Source of the DNA: Actinernus sp. WN-2022
Lineage: Eukaryota > Cnidaria > Anthozoa > Actiniaria > Actinernidae
Length of the DNA stretch: 64,000 bases
NCBI GenBank assembly: GCA_030867875.1
Contig: JAOWCC010001589.1
Coordinates: 83,599,537-83,663,536 of the forward strand
Reading direction: 5' to 3'
In this document: in pieces, positions 9,457-20,960 of the stretch
Layout of the letters: each line of letters begins with the position of its first letter
How positions within the stretch are numbered: position 1 is the stretch's first letter
The notes under the pieces: generated by a model
What the model saw: only the letters and a program-made list of their open reading frames with translations
What the model was told of the DNA's origin: nothing
Database searches by the model: none
Position numbers and translations under genes: made by a program

Positions 9457-9759
9457 TTCCAAGTCGAGCTTTTTCGCCACCGACCAATCAGATTACACAG
9501 GAGCCCATTGTTCGATGGACAACTCAACACGTGACAGGATCAACCAATCAGATTCGACACCGCTCAAGGAAAAAGATTGGGAATTTCCAGCATTTGAGCC
9601 ATTCTTTTAGTTTCTTTTGCTGTAATCAAACAAGGGCACCCAACGAAGTTTTCGGTTAAAAAGCTGTTCGGGAGAGTAAGTTAGCCTAAAACTTTCGGAT
9701 TTGAAAAAATTGTCCCTCGAAAATTGTTTTCTGAAATACTGGCTAGACCATTTGTTTTC

Positions 9760-10560
9760 AATCCCTAGAAGAGGGTCCTGAAGGGTAAAATGGGAGCTGG
9801 GATTTGCCTCTTTTTGGGCTGGGAAAATGGGATTCGTGCACTGGGACTGGGATTTTACCACTGGGAATGGGACAAATACTTTGGAAAATGGGAATGGGAT
9901 TTCTCTTATTTGTGAGACTTGCTAGTCTCTGACTGTATAATTTCACACAAATACTCGAATTAGCCCACTTTGATGACACAAATACTCGAATTAGCCCACT
10001 TTGATGACTGGGATTTGGACCAAAATTGGGCTGGGAACTGGGATTTAGGACCCCCCTTCAGGACCCTCCTAGAAAATTATAGAAGAAAAGGGAGACTAAA
10101 AAGGTTTTCTCCTAAAATATTCGTGCGTATTCGTCTGATCAATAGAGTAAGAGCTTTCCCCTAAAATATTCGTACGTTTTCGTCTGATCAATAGAATCAG
10201 AACGATCCGGAAAAAACATTGGTTGGAATGAAAAAAAAAAAACATATTATCACAAATCATTTAGTGAAGCGGCCACCTAAAGTTTTCGAGAACACATTTT
10301 CATTCTCTAAGAAATTCTGATATCTAAAATCCGAAAGAATAAACCTTTAACAAATGGAGGTCACCTAAAATAATTGCCTAAAGGAAAAAAGAACCCCTAA
10401 AAAATTCGTACCTCCACAAAATTTGCAACATGGAGTTACTTGGGCTAGAAAATTCTTGTTTATGTTCTAGACTACTAACAAATTCGTAGGCCGGGAATAT
10501 TTTGCCATAATATTTTCGGTTGACGCGATTTCCACCTAGAAAATCCGAACATCAATAGCT
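9760..10560. repeat. Short tandem duplications and recurring cctaaaa-ttcg motif
   Basis: Degenerate tgggactgggat blocks occur at 9785-9900. A unit of about 32 bp is exactly duplicated at about 9950-10,012 (caaatactcgaattagccca). A segment of about 43 bp is duplicated at about 10,110-10,198 (cctaaaatattcgt and cgtctgatcaatag). Degenerate cctaaaa-ttcg motifs then recur at irregular spacing to 10,560. No coding region was recognised. Confidence 0.65.
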
Positions 10561-10989
10561 TTCTAGAATACGTCAAAAGACAAGTAGGCGCCTTAAAATG
10601 GCTAGATGAGCTGCATACAACTGGTTTCAACGAATTTCAAAAAAGTACTCGTTGGGTTCCCTTGATCAAAGGCTTCTTCGACTGAAATACCAAGATGTTC
10701 AGTTATTCTAGGGCTGACAGGACTTTTAGGGGCTTTCAATGGAAATTTCTCACATTTACGAAAGGAGATGTGATCCCAAACGCACAGCTAAGTACTGAGC
10801 TGAGCTGGTCTGGCCTGGTCAAAAATATACCGACTACATGTAAGTAAACACAAACTTTTAATGCAAGCTTGCAGTATTGTCATTTATTAGGATAATGGCT
10901 TCAAATATAGTAGAAACTGGTCCGATTTCTCAGTTCTTGGATCTTACAGATGGCCAGTACTTAAATTCTCCGGGGTTTCGATGTTTCGA

Positions 10990-11133
10990 TTTGATCGGTA
11001 CATAAGTGTTGGTCTGTTGTGCAGAGGTAGTGGGTTCAAACCCTGGTGGGACCTTAAAAGAGCTGGGAGAAGGTACTGCTGCCTAAATGCTCTGACATCT
11101 GCAAATGGTTTATAGATCTTCGTGTCTTCTTGG

Positions 11134-11138
<5 letters not shown>
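10990..11138 (+). mobile_element. SINE-like fragment with Pol III B-box
   Basis: The text gtgggttcaaaccctgg matches a tRNA B-box. It is followed by a body with ggagaaggtactgctgcc and gacatctgcaaatgg, leading into the AAT microsatellite. The A-box is not clear, so this is either a degenerate tRNA-derived SINE or a chance match. Part of the body (acatctgcaaatgg) recurs near 41,905. Confidence 0.35.
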
Positions 11139-11173
<35 letters not shown>

Positions 11174-11556
11174 GACTTTATTTAACGAGGGTGACACTAA
11201 ACAGTTACAAACCGATAAACTTGTGGCCCTCTGAAGGTTTAACTAAGTATAAATATATCAAATATTAAAATATGGATAAAAGTATACATTAAAGTTCTAC
11301 TAACAGTTGAGCCTAGAATTATATACACTAAAATAATCTGATTTGCTTAATATACAATGATCTAATTAATAAGACCTAATTTAGAATTTAAGCCGGAAAC
11401 TACACATATAGATATAAGATACGATAACGATAATATACAAGGATTAAAAATGGTCTAGCTGCGACTGGTCTTCTAAAGCTTTTTTAAAAAGGGCAGATTT
11501 GAGAGAGTTGACGGATGGCAATTTTATAACTTCTAAAGGCAGGGAGTTCCATTCTT

Positions 11557-12695
11557 TTATGCTTCGTACTGTGAAAGATCGACCAGCTTCTGTTTAATTG
11601 TTGCGGTATAAAAGTTCACTCTTTCCTCGTGTGGGAGGAAGTTCTTAATTCTTTTGAGTAGCCCTATCCTTTTTGAGAGTTTCTTCCCCAAACTTTCCAC
11701 GTGGTCGTCGAATGTTAGTTCTTGGTCAAGAGTGACTCCAAGAAGCTTTTGAGACTTGATCTGAGAGATAGGCGTGTCTGAACCAGGCAGCGTGATGTTA
11801 ATTTTCTGGTTGACGGGTGGCATCTTCGATCGAATCCGCTTGCTGCCAAACAATACAGATTTAGTCTTAGATTGGTTAATGGACAATCTGTTCTCTGAAG
11901 TCCAGTTTGTGATAGATTCCATGGCCAAGTTCATAGTTGAACTTAGCTCTGAAGACCTAGACCAATCCGCAGCGGCAGTAATAGTGGTATCATCAGCGTA
12001 AATATCAGTAGTTACTTCCCCGGACTCAAGGGGCAAGTCGTTAATAAACACAAGAAATAGCAACGGCCCAAGCACAGACCCTTGAGGGACCCCAGCGACT
12101 AGAGGTAGCATTGGAGAAGAGTATCCCCCCATACAAACATATTGTTGTCTCTCTTGAAGATAAGAAGCGAACCAGGACACGGCTTCCGCACTAAGATCAT
12201 AGGCTTCCAGTTTACGAAGTAATACATTATGACTGACAGTATCAAAGGCCTTACGATAGTCAATAAATACTGCTGTAGTAATCATGTTCTTGTCCGCATT
12301 GAATAACAACTGGTCCACCAGTTTGATGAGGGCTGTTTCAGTAGAGTGGTACCGTCTGAATCCAGACTGATATTTATAAAGTAGATTGTTTATACACAGA
12401 TAATTATACAACGACGCATGCACGTGCTTTTCCATAACCTTTGACAGCACTGGAAGTATAGAAATTGGTCTATAGTTATCCATCTCTGATACATCATCCC
12501 CCTTATGCAAAGGCCGAACCCTAGCAGTCTTCCAAACACCCAGAAATGATTTCAAGGTTATAGAACAGTTTACTAAACGACACAATGGTCGAGCTATTGC
12601 TGCACCAGCCAATTTCAGCATCTTAGCTGAAATGTTATCTGTGCCAGTGGCCTTGTTTGCAGGAATGACAAGTAGGAATTCAGCAATATCTTTCA
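11557..12695 (-). pseudogene. LINE reverse transcriptase, L2/CR1-like, interrupted at its N-terminus
   Basis: The frame is open for about 379 residues. It has IPANKATGTDNISAKMLK, DNYRPISILPVLSKVMEK, YQSGFRRYHSTETAL, FIDYRKAFDTVSH, GVPQGSVLGPLLFLVFIND and the catalytic IYADDTT, followed by the thumb region. All conserved reverse transcriptase blocks are present in order. The protein would prime on nicked target DNA and copy LINE RNA. It is dead in this copy, because the Mutator-like insertion cuts it off from its endonuclease half. Confidence 0.88.
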
Positions 12696-13794
12696 TAGCC
12701 TGATTATCAGACGGTACGAGGTCGTCCGCTCACTTCCTCCCCCTCCCCGTCTGATGGACTTCATAGACTTTCATGTTCCTGACGTCATCAACCTTTGTTT
12801 TTACAATAAGCCAATACGAACACGCGTAAGAATTGAAGCGTAAAGTGTAGAACAGTCGTGCAGTAGCGGCTTTTACTAGTTGGATCTATCAGCTTTCATG
12901 CACTGGAAAAAACATTCTACAGCTTCAAACTTCTCTCGATTTCTCAGAATGGTATCCTGTTTGATCTGCTGTGGTTCTTTGGAGAGCAGGAACTTTTTAA
13001 ACGGAAGTTTGCGTGCAGTATTTGCAGGACAGGACAGAAAATATACATACAAGAAATATCAGACTCGATTCACTGCCGTAAAGTTTGTTACTGTAAACTT
13101 AGAACTTTTACGCTTTTACTTTTATTTTTAAAACGTTTTGAAGCTTGATATGTATGCCGATTAGTCACACAAGACCCTAAAGTTGTCCTAGTGTAGGTTT
13201 TCTGGTATCAGAGATTGTTTTAACCGGACTTTTTGTGCAAAGTTTAGATGCCCGCCGTACATGAACTTACGGAAGTGTGTTCATAATTCTGAAAACAAAA
13301 ATATTCTCCCAAGTGCCATGAAACTTTTTCCATAACATACTCAGTATGTGTGTTCACTCCTGCAGAAAAATAATTATATTCCATGAAAGATTTGGTCTTC
13401 TAAAAGCCAAAAACCTAGGAGAATGTTTGAGATCTATAAATGCATGAGATCTATAAGCGGAGGAAGATTAGTAATTTACCAAAGTCCGTACGTAGATTCA
13501 CAAACACATCGTTTCGATAAATGAACGATTCCAATGCTTTCTTCTGCTCTGGATATAGCTTCGAAATCCTGAAAACTTTACAACTTCGGTCGACACAATG
13601 ATCAAGTTCTTCTTCAACGCCATTCAGAAAAATATGCGAGCACATTCCTTAAATTCCAGACTTTGCCAAAAGTGTAAAGTTCGCTCTGATTGGTTGACAT
13701 TATGACGTCAGGAACACGAAAGTCTATGAAGTCCATCAGACGGGGAGGGGGAGGAAGTGAGCGGACGACCTCGTACCGTCTGATAATCAGGCTA
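12696..13794. mobile_element. Mutator-like non-autonomous DNA transposon, 1,099 bp
   Basis: Terminal inverted repeats of 93 bp (12,696-12,788 and 13,702-13,794) differ at one position and begin tagcctgattatcagacgg. The host sequence tatctttca is repeated exactly on both sides (12,687-12,695 and 13,795-13,803), a 9-bp target duplication. Long inverted repeats with a 9-bp duplication are typical of the Mutator/MULE superfamily. No transposase frame is present. A helicase-like fragment lies inside. It sits in the reverse transcriptase of the LINE at 11,139-15,070, so it is younger than that LINE. Confidence 0.88.
13451..13645 (-). pseudogene. Fragment resembling a RecQ-type helicase start, inside the Mutator-like element
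   Basis: A 64-residue minus-strand frame reads ISKLYPEQKKALESFIYRNDVFVNLRTDFGKLLIF. The layout, a Q-motif-like YPEQ, then a short spacer and a Walker A-like NL-x-T-x-FGK, resembles the N-terminal ATPase block of RecQ-like helicases. Two positions of the usual P-T-G-x-G-K loop are changed (R and D), which would abolish ATP binding. The fragment ends about 150 bp inside the right inverted repeat. I infer that the element picked up part of a gene. Chance similarity is less likely given the motif order. Confidence 0.5.
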
Positions 13795-13803
13795 TATCTT
13801 TCA

Positions 13804-15068
13804 CAGATGCCAGGGGAATGGAAAAAGGTTCCGTGCTGATTTTCTTTGATTGGACAAAAGATCTTAGATTGTCAACCCTTATGCAATGCTTGTGAAGTGA
13901 GTATTAAACAATTCGACAATCTGTTCTAAGCCTGTGGTGCACTTTTCCCCGATCTTGATGAAATTCACCGCACCAGCCTTAACGTTTTGGCCAGCTAGTT
14001 CCTTTATGTACTTCCACAAACGTCTGGGATTATTGCGGTTTTCTTTCAAAGCTGATTGATAATATTTTCTTTTGGCCTCACGTAACTTGCAAGTTGCGGC
14101 ATTTCTGGTCAGCTTATATTGACACCAATCAGTTGCAGACTTTGTCTCGCGTGCTCGTTTTAATAATCTATCCCGCTCAGTTAGAAGACGGAGGACCTCA
14201 GGCGACATCCACTCCGGTTGCCTTTGTCTCCGCACACGCTTGGATCTCATGGGAGCGTGTTCATCAACTGCAGAAATAAACAGCTTCTGCCACGTGTCCA
14301 AAATATAGTCAATACTGTCAAAAACAAAAGCTGAATCCCATGGTAGCTGTTCAACTGATTTGACAAAGGCCTTTTTATCAAAACGCTTCATGTCACGATA
14401 GTGAATGTGAGTATGTCGTTGATTTGAAGTGACCGCCAAACGGCATTGTTTATACAAACGAGCAGCAAAAACAGGCGTATAATCTGATAGGCCAATAGCG
14501 TTCGTGGTAACGTTAACTATTCTTTCAGGATGGCTTGAGAACAACAAATCCAAACAAGTGCCACTAATTGGACGTGTTACGGTGGACACCAGCTGCGTTA
14601 ACTTCATTGAACTTAAGCCCTTGATTAAGCGATGTTTTGCGTAAACAGCATTATGCAAATAGTTAATGTTAAAGTCTCCAACAATGATAGATTCATTGCA
14701 TTTTAAGTAGGCTCTTTCGATGTTTTGTTCTATGCTCAAATCCGTTCCTTAGTTGTAGCCGGTGGTCGATAAACACCCCCAAATAAAATCGATCTTTTCG
14801 ATTTAAAGGGACACACATCCAGCCAAAGTGCTTCAATCTCGCCGTCCTCGAGATCTGTCCGACGTTTAACTTGCAGGTCTTCGTTTACAAAAGCCAGCAC
14901 ACCACCACCTCCTTTTGAGTTTCTGTCTTTGCGAAAAAGTTGATAGCCCGGGACAGTAAATAAACAATCTGGTACGGAGGGCTTAAGGAATGTCTCAGTG
15001 ATAAATAAAATATCAGAATGGTAAATCGTAGGCCAACACAACGCAAACAAATCTCTGGCAGTGACCAC
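13804..15068 (-). pseudogene. LINE endonuclease and linker, L2/CR1-like
   Basis: From 15,068 down: DILFITETFLKPSVPD, GGGGVLAFVNEDL and FGGVYRPP (first frame, to 14,736). Then IIVGDFNINYLHNA and TRPISGTCLDLLFSSHPERI in the next frame (14,739-13,879), followed by the basic linker KRVRRQRQPEWMSPEVL. These are apurinic-endonuclease blocks of the Jockey-superfamily LINEs. One frameshift lies near 14,738 and another near 13,880. Confidence 0.82.
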
Positions 15069-15194
15069 CGATTAGTCTATAGAGAGAGGTTATTAAAACA
15101 GTGTCCCTTCCCTCAATTAATATTATAATATTTTTGAGCAAGTTAAATTCATAGACAGTGGTATGTGAAGTTTATTTATTATACTTACTGAGAG

Positions 15195-15660
15195 CAGTTA
15201 TAATAGGCCTTTTGCAGGAAACAGTCATGTGCTGGTATAATACAGTCATGTGCTGGTATAATACAGTCATGTGCTGGTATAATACAGTCACGTGCTGGTA
15301 TAATACAGTCACGTGCTGGTATAATACAGTCACGTGCTGGTATAATACAGTCACGTGCTGGTATAATACAGTCACGTGCTGGTATAATACAGTCACGTGC
15401 TGGTATAATACAGTCACGTGCTGGTATAATACAGTCACGTGCTGGTATAATACAGTCATGTGCTGGTATAATACTTTGTTAACGAATGAATAGAGCTCTC
15501 CATCGTAAAGACGTTGCCATGGATTTTGGATAACAAGCTACAATGTATCTTTAAAAATGCTGTTTTAGAAAGATCGACAATCGATTGGAGGTGGAAAATA
15601 GCATTTACAATCAGGTTTTGCTATTAACACTACCGATCTCGTACAGGTGCCTTTAAATAT
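15195..15660. repeat. Dispersed repeat C, copy 1, containing a minisatellite
   Basis: The flanks (aggccttttgcagg on the left; agatcgac-atcgattggag and caggtgcctttaaat on the right) match 41,697-41,885. In that other copy the cagtcacttgctg segment is present once. Here it is expanded to twelve copies, so the minisatellite arose inside a dispersed repeat. Confidence 0.8.
15221..15472. repeat. 12 x 21-bp minisatellite, eight units with CACGTG
   Basis: Twelve near-identical 21-bp units run without interruption. Units 1-3 and 12 carry cagtcatgtgctgg. Units 4-11 (starts 15,284 to 15,431) carry cagtcacgtgctgg, creating eight evenly spaced palindromic CACGTG E-boxes. The long open frames on both strands exist only because 21 is a multiple of three. 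Confidence 0.95.
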
Positions 15661-15725
15661 ATGAATTAAGATTTGTTTACCATCTAGTGCAACCACATGA
15701 TTGCATTCCTGCAAAAGGTTTATTC

Positions 15726-15896
15726 CATTATTTATAAATTATCATGAGCATCAGTAGTGAATCAATAATTATCCGGTTCCCCTAGCACAAAGCATGTATG
15801 ACACACAAATATGCTAGAACTCCATGAACTACATGTATTCATGTATTCACCTATTCCTCGGTGGCCCGAGTTAAGGCCACTCAGGGCCTCTTGTTA
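15726..15896. repeat. Dispersed repeat B, copy 2
   Basis: Matches 9294-9456 in the same orientation, ending ggccactcagggcctcttgtt. Confidence 0.8.
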
Positions 15897-16732
15897 ATTA
15901 AGTGTTAGACAATGAACGTGAGTGTAGCCTGCCAGCGGATCTTATTGGTGTTTTTTTGCTAATTTGTTTTCGCATTGGGCTACCTGTGGCACGCGGTCAA
16001 AATGGGGCAATGCAAGGAGAAAAGGGAAGGAGGAGGGAGGGGAGCGGTATAAGAGCCATAAGAGCCGCTAGCAGGCTAACGTGAGTGCTTTATGGGTTGT
16101 AGAGTCCACAGCATTACATGGAAACTATCAATGCGAGGGACTCTAAACCCATAAATCTCTAACCATCTTAGAAAATGGTCTCATACCCACGAAGGAATTT
16201 TTAAATTATTTCACAGTATTACTTCCGAAAATAAAACTTTGTGCTCGCTTGATCCTCAAGGCATGTCAATGATTATTTGTAATCTCTCGTATTGCTAATG
16301 GGAGTACTACATTTCGGTGTTACCAAACGTTCACTTCATGCACCCATACCCGTAGAAAGTTCACACGGTGTGCACAAACCACCATAAAAACGGCATCAGT
16401 TCTATATTTTTAAAAGTTCTCAACGGACTGACGATTGAATTTTGGTAGGTGGGTGTAGAATCGTAAAAGGAATATAACCTAACAAGTTAAGCTGTATTAA
16501 TACCATTGTGACGTCACACTGACGTCATTTATCCATTTGTAATAAAAAACGGAATGTCGTATATTGTTAAAATCACCTCGTGATGAGAATGAAGGAATCG
16601 AAAACCCGATGTCGATTGGTTAAGGAAATCAAAAGTTATGAAAGTTTGAATTTTGACAATTTTCCCGCCAACATTTGGCGGGAAATAAACAACACAAAAG
16701 TATTTAAGAAAATATCGCTTCATTCATCTTTT
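15897..16732. other. Intergenic DNA without recognised features
   Basis: One purine-rich patch (ggaggagggaggggagcgg near 16,030) is seen. There is no coding region, RNA gene or clear inverted-repeat element. Confidence 0.45.
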
Positions 16733-17015
16733 CATAGTTAATAGAGTGGAATGGTTAGGAAACCCGGCAAACTTCAAAAGGGCTAACGAAGGCGCTGCGA
16801 TTGAGGTTGGAAGGGGGCAAGACAAAAGATTGTGCACTATCATAGTTCATTAGCGTTCCCTGAACGACTGAACTCACACGTTTCTATTGGCTGATTGACT
16901 AACATGTTGGAATTTCTATTGTGTTTTGTGCACGTTCAAGGTTGAAAAAAGCTAACAAAGACCTATAACAAAGAAGGTCCCCGAGTTTCCTAACCATTCC
17001 ACTCTATTAACTATG
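16733..17015. mobile_element. 283-bp MITE with 31-bp inverted repeats
   Basis: The sequence catagttaatagagtgg... at 16,733-16,763 is the exact reverse complement of 16,985-17,015. The 7-bp string atctttt flanks both ends (16,726-16,732 and 17,016-17,022) as a probable target duplication. No ORF is present. Confidence 0.85.
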
Positions 17016-17294
17016 ATCTTTTAGAGTTTTAAATACTGTTGCATGACATTTTATCCAATCATAAAACAAGTTGGTGGCTAAAATTGTATGTTTTTAGAAT
17101 TTAGATTTTTTTTGTCCATAACCAGCTTAACTCTTTACCGTCCGAGCCTGTAAATAGGAGACGTATAAGTCCGTTACTAGAAAAATTATTGCATCACATC
17201 TAGACATGCTGGAAAGACGATGTTGCGATATTATGCGAAGGGATGTATGGCTTCAAAGTCCGAGCTATAACAGGGATCACTCGACTCTTTCACT

Positions 17295-19890
17295 GTGTTG
17301 AAGATAATAAGAGTTGAAGATAATAACTTCGAGGAGTGCATTGAAACAGCTTTTCTAACTAACAAAGAGATAATCCTTACTGGAGACTTCAACATCAACC
17401 TAACGGCAGTGGATAGCAAAAAAAAACACCACTTGTCTAAAAGTTTTATAAACATGAATTTTAATCAACTAGTCAAAGTTGTTACAAGACCTTCAAGTGG
17501 TAGTTGTTTGGATCACATATATGCAAATAAGAGCCAACATATTACAAATGTGATAGTGCTTGATTACGCTCTCTCGGATCACTTACCTGTTTTTGCTGTG
17601 CGACGGTATTTCAAACAAGCTAAACAAAAACATACGCACAATACAATAACTTACCGTAACATAAAGAACATTAACGAAGAAGCATTTAGATCTGAGTTAG
17701 TGAATTCCCCCTGGGACACTGCGTTTATTTTTGATGATGTAAATGACAGTGTTGCTGCATGGGAAACCATCTTCTTCCAAGCTACTGATTTGCACGTGCC
17801 AGTCAAAGAAAAACGTGTCTCCAAGTCCACTCAACCGAGGTGGTTAACTAGCACGATTCTTGAACAGCTTAAAGAAAGAGACTATCTTTTGAAAAAGGCG
17901 AGAAAGACGAATACCGCTGACGCCTGGAAGCTCTATCGCGGCGCACGAAATCGAGCATCGAATATGATAGAAAAAGCTAAACGGAACTACTTTAAGACAG
18001 CCTTTCGGAACACAGAGGGAAATTCGAAATCAATCTGGAAATTAATTAAATCCCTGAGTGGTAATACATCTGTCCGCCAGCCTGAGTTCCTGACTGTGTC
18101 TGCTGAGAATGCGATTAGCACAAACGCCGAGATGGCCGACTACTTTAACTTACATTTTACAACTGTAGCTGATCAGATTAAATCATCTCTTCGTGTTATT
18201 AATAACTTTGACTTCAGTAAACTGTATCAGTTTATTGGTGTAAGGCTAAATGGAAATGATGTTACAGAGTTTAGAATACCTCTGATTAAGCCAGACGAGG
18301 TTATTAGGTATTTATCCAAGATACCCTCGAACAAGGCGACTGGTACCGACGGCATCAGCAGTGCTCTACTGAAGATAGGAGTGAGGGAAATTGCTCCATC
18401 TGTCGCTAAACTGATTAATATTTCCTTCACTACAAAACAGTTTCCCTCCCGATGGAAAACTGCAAGAGTGACCGCCCTATTCAAAGCTGGTGACACGTCA
18501 GATGTGAACAATTACCGCCCCATCTCAGTGTTGCCAGTTCTGTCAAAGGTGATAGAGCGCCATGTTCATAATGCTCTGTCTAATTATCTGTCTGACAACA
18601 ACTTGATTTATACAAATCAGTCTGGCTTCAGAAAACAACATAGTACTGAAACAGCACTAGCGTACATAGTAGACACCTTACTGTTCAATTTAGATAAAAA
18701 CCAAGTCAACGGGTTAGTGCTGATGGACTACAAGAAAGCCTTCGATATGGTGGACCATGCTACACTTCTTAAAAAACTTGAAGCTTATAGATTAGACTCT
18801 CAAGCTCTTGACTGGTTCAAGTCTTATTTTGCAGATCGCAAACAAGTAGTCTGCTTCAAGGGTCAAACGTCATCTTCTCGTAGCATTACCTCAGGAGTAC
18901 CTCAAGGATCTATCCTGGGCCCTCTACTGTTTGTCGTCTTTATAAATGACTTGCCACTTTACACGAACTCTCGATTGGACTTATTTGCAGATGACACTAC
19001 TATTCTGGCCTCATCGAGCATTAGCAATGTTCAAGGGTTGAAGGACGAACTGTCAAATGAAGTAGCAAATGTAGATGACTGGGCCAACGCAAATAAACTT
19101 CCACTTAATGCAGCAAAGACCAAATGTATCCTTATATGTGGAAATCGCCTTAAAGACAAGATCACCCAAGAAGAGCAAGATCTGAACATTAGAGTAAATA
19201 AATACTAAATTAGAACAAGTTGAGCATGTTAAATTACTAGGACTTGAAATAGACAGTGACTTAAGTTTTGACACACACGTCGACACTATGGTCAAGAAAG
19301 TATCAAAACGCATCGGAATTTCAAATAAGATTAAGAACTATCTACCTAGAGCAGAGCGCATTCTTTTTTATAACACTATGATAAAGCCGCTCATATTATA
19401 CTGTTCAATCACTTGGACAAGCTGCAGTAAGGACAACATCAACAGAGTCTTGAGGTTACAAAAACGTAGCGCTAGGGTAATTCTAGATGCCAAGCCTCGC
19501 CACAGCTCTATTGAATTATTTAATAAATTAGGCTTTCTTCCTTTTTATGTGGAGGCAGATATAAAAAAATGTCTACTTGTGTACAAGCGCACTGTCAATG
19601 AAGCTCCAGAATATATAAACGATTTGCTTAAGCTCAACAGTGAGCAGCACACAAGGAGAACGCGTTATGCGCACTTGACCGTACTACCTCCACGCTACAC
19701 CAGAGAAAAAGAAGCTGGTCGTTCTTTCTCTGTCACAGCTACTAAATGCTGGAACAAATTACCTGTAAACGTAAGACTCTCCTCCTCTGTCAATATTCTT
19801 AAGTCTGCCCTTTACAAGCATTTTCGCACCTTTCAAAAAAGCTTCCAACAGTTCACTACTTTTTCAGATACACAATTTATCCTTAGTTAA
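17295..19890 (+). pseudogene. LINE polyprotein: endonuclease end, reverse transcriptase, C-terminal domain
   Basis: The first frame (17,295-19,208, 637 residues) holds ILTGDFNINLTAV, VTRPSSGSCLDHIYA and LSDHLPVFAV of the endonuclease. Next come a basic linker and the reverse transcriptase blocks IPSNKATGTDGISSALLK, NNYRPISVLPVLSKVIER, QSGFRKQHSTETALA, DYKKAFDMVDHATLL, GVPQGSILGPLLFVVFIND and the catalytic LFADDTT. A stop with a frame change near 19,205 separates it from the C-terminal part, whose first in-frame ATG is at 19,288 (LFYNTMIKPLILYCSITWTS, LQKRSARVI). Apart from that lesion the enzyme region is well preserved, so this is among the younger LINE copies here. The missing N-terminus makes it non-autonomous. 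Confidence 0.88.
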
Positions 19891-20098
19891 CTTGGTAATG
19901 TCGATCCTCCTTAAAGTATACATTTATATATCTTGTAAATATGTAATTTTAGCTTAACTTAGTATAGTCTTATTATATGTCCTTATCGTAATATGTCTTA
20001 CATGTGTTGTGCTGCGAGGGCCACGAGTTTATTAGTGCGTTGTACTATTTAGTGTTACCCTCCTGAAATAAAGTTGATTGATTGATTGATTGATTGAC
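17295..20098 (+). mobile_element. L2/CR1-like LINE, plus strand, 5' truncated
   Basis: Endonuclease C-terminal part, linker, reverse transcriptase and C-terminal domain run in order. They are followed by a 3' untranslated region, an aataaag signal and a (ttga)n tail at 20,073-20,096. It begins inside the endonuclease domain. A short direct repeat (gttgaagataata) at its left edge, near 17,297-17,330, may mark the junction. Confidence 0.88.
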
Positions 20099-20099
20099 T

Positions 20100-20956
20100 A
20101 TGGAGAAAAGCTCATTTGTTTTGGCGATTGTTTTGTTTCTTCGATTTTTACGAATTTTAAGGAGCTCAAAATCAGCTCAAAAAAACCTTCCCATTCGCAC
20201 TTGAAATCAAGAACAAACACAAAATAACCACTCAGTCGTTACCTTGTTTAATCTTTCCAACCAGCAGGTTTGTTTTCACAAAACACACCAAGCGACGGTG
20301 AACCACGTCGATGTTTGCACTGCACTTCACTCGACCACATTTTCCTGCTCCCACCTCCAATTGCATGCTGGGTAATGGACAAAAAAATCACAAGGGGTCC
20401 CCCCCTCTGGGACTCCGGTAGGTTTTTTTTTATCTTTTATCTTTAAGTCTTTTAGCCCTACAACCAAGAGCGGTGATTTGGACTCAAGCCGTTGCTTTAA
20501 AGTGACAAAAACACATCGTAATAGGTTGAGCAGGGGTAAAAGACTGCCAACTGCAGGATTCCAAGGATTTCATTGAAGAATTTTTTCCTGTGTCTCAAAG
20601 CACAAACACAACGGAAAAACCCTGTGAAATCCCCCTCACAAAGCCAACTAGAAGCAAACCAAGTACTTTTCAGCCATCCTCAGACTTAATGGTATCTTCA
20701 AGCTCTCTGACAGTGGCATATTTCTCCAAAATTAGAGCACATTTCATTAGAAACCCTACCGAAGCAGCCATACCTACCGTCAACGAGTGAACAGAATTCT
20801 CCCAAATGGCATTGTGGGAAAAGTTTGAGCCCTCGGCTTAAAAAGTCAGCAGTATTTAACTAGCCCGGGCTAGCTAAACTTGAACTGAGGGGGGAGGGTT
20901 GAGTTAGCACTCAGGATTTCACCAATTGAGCTCACACACGATCGGACGACAAAGAG
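20100..20956. other. Intergenic DNA with a short unassigned open frame
   Basis: A 66-residue plus-strand frame at 20,590-20,790 is rich in S, T and P and has no motif I recognise. It could be an exon fragment or chance. Nothing else was found. Confidence 0.35.
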
Positions 20957-20960
20957 TTTT

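Larger units (their letters stand above)
11139..15070 (-). mobile_element. L2/CR1-like LINE, minus strand, split by a DNA transposon
   Basis: The 3' end is an (AAT)n stretch at 11,139-11,172 with an aataaag signal on the minus strand. A 3' untranslated part follows to 11,556, then reverse transcriptase (11,557-12,695). A 1,099-bp inserted element lies at 12,696-13,794, followed by linker and endonuclease (13,804-15,068). Without the insert and one target copy, the reading frame continues correctly across the junction. The element is truncated at its 5' end near 15,070. Confidence 0.85.

Noticed and set aside
11774..12001. 75-residue plus frame
   Set aside because: Antisense shadow of the LINE reverse transcriptase.
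12880..13131. 83-residue plus frame inside the Mutator-like element as a gene
   Set aside because: No recognisable motif; it has a start and stop but no support beyond being open.
15158..15493. Long repetitive frames on both strands with a seven-residue period
   Set aside because: They follow from the 21-bp minisatellite, whose length is a multiple of three. No start context or non-repeat domain.
15195..15500. CRISPR-like array
   Set aside because: Units are contiguous with no unique spacers, and the genome is eukaryotic.
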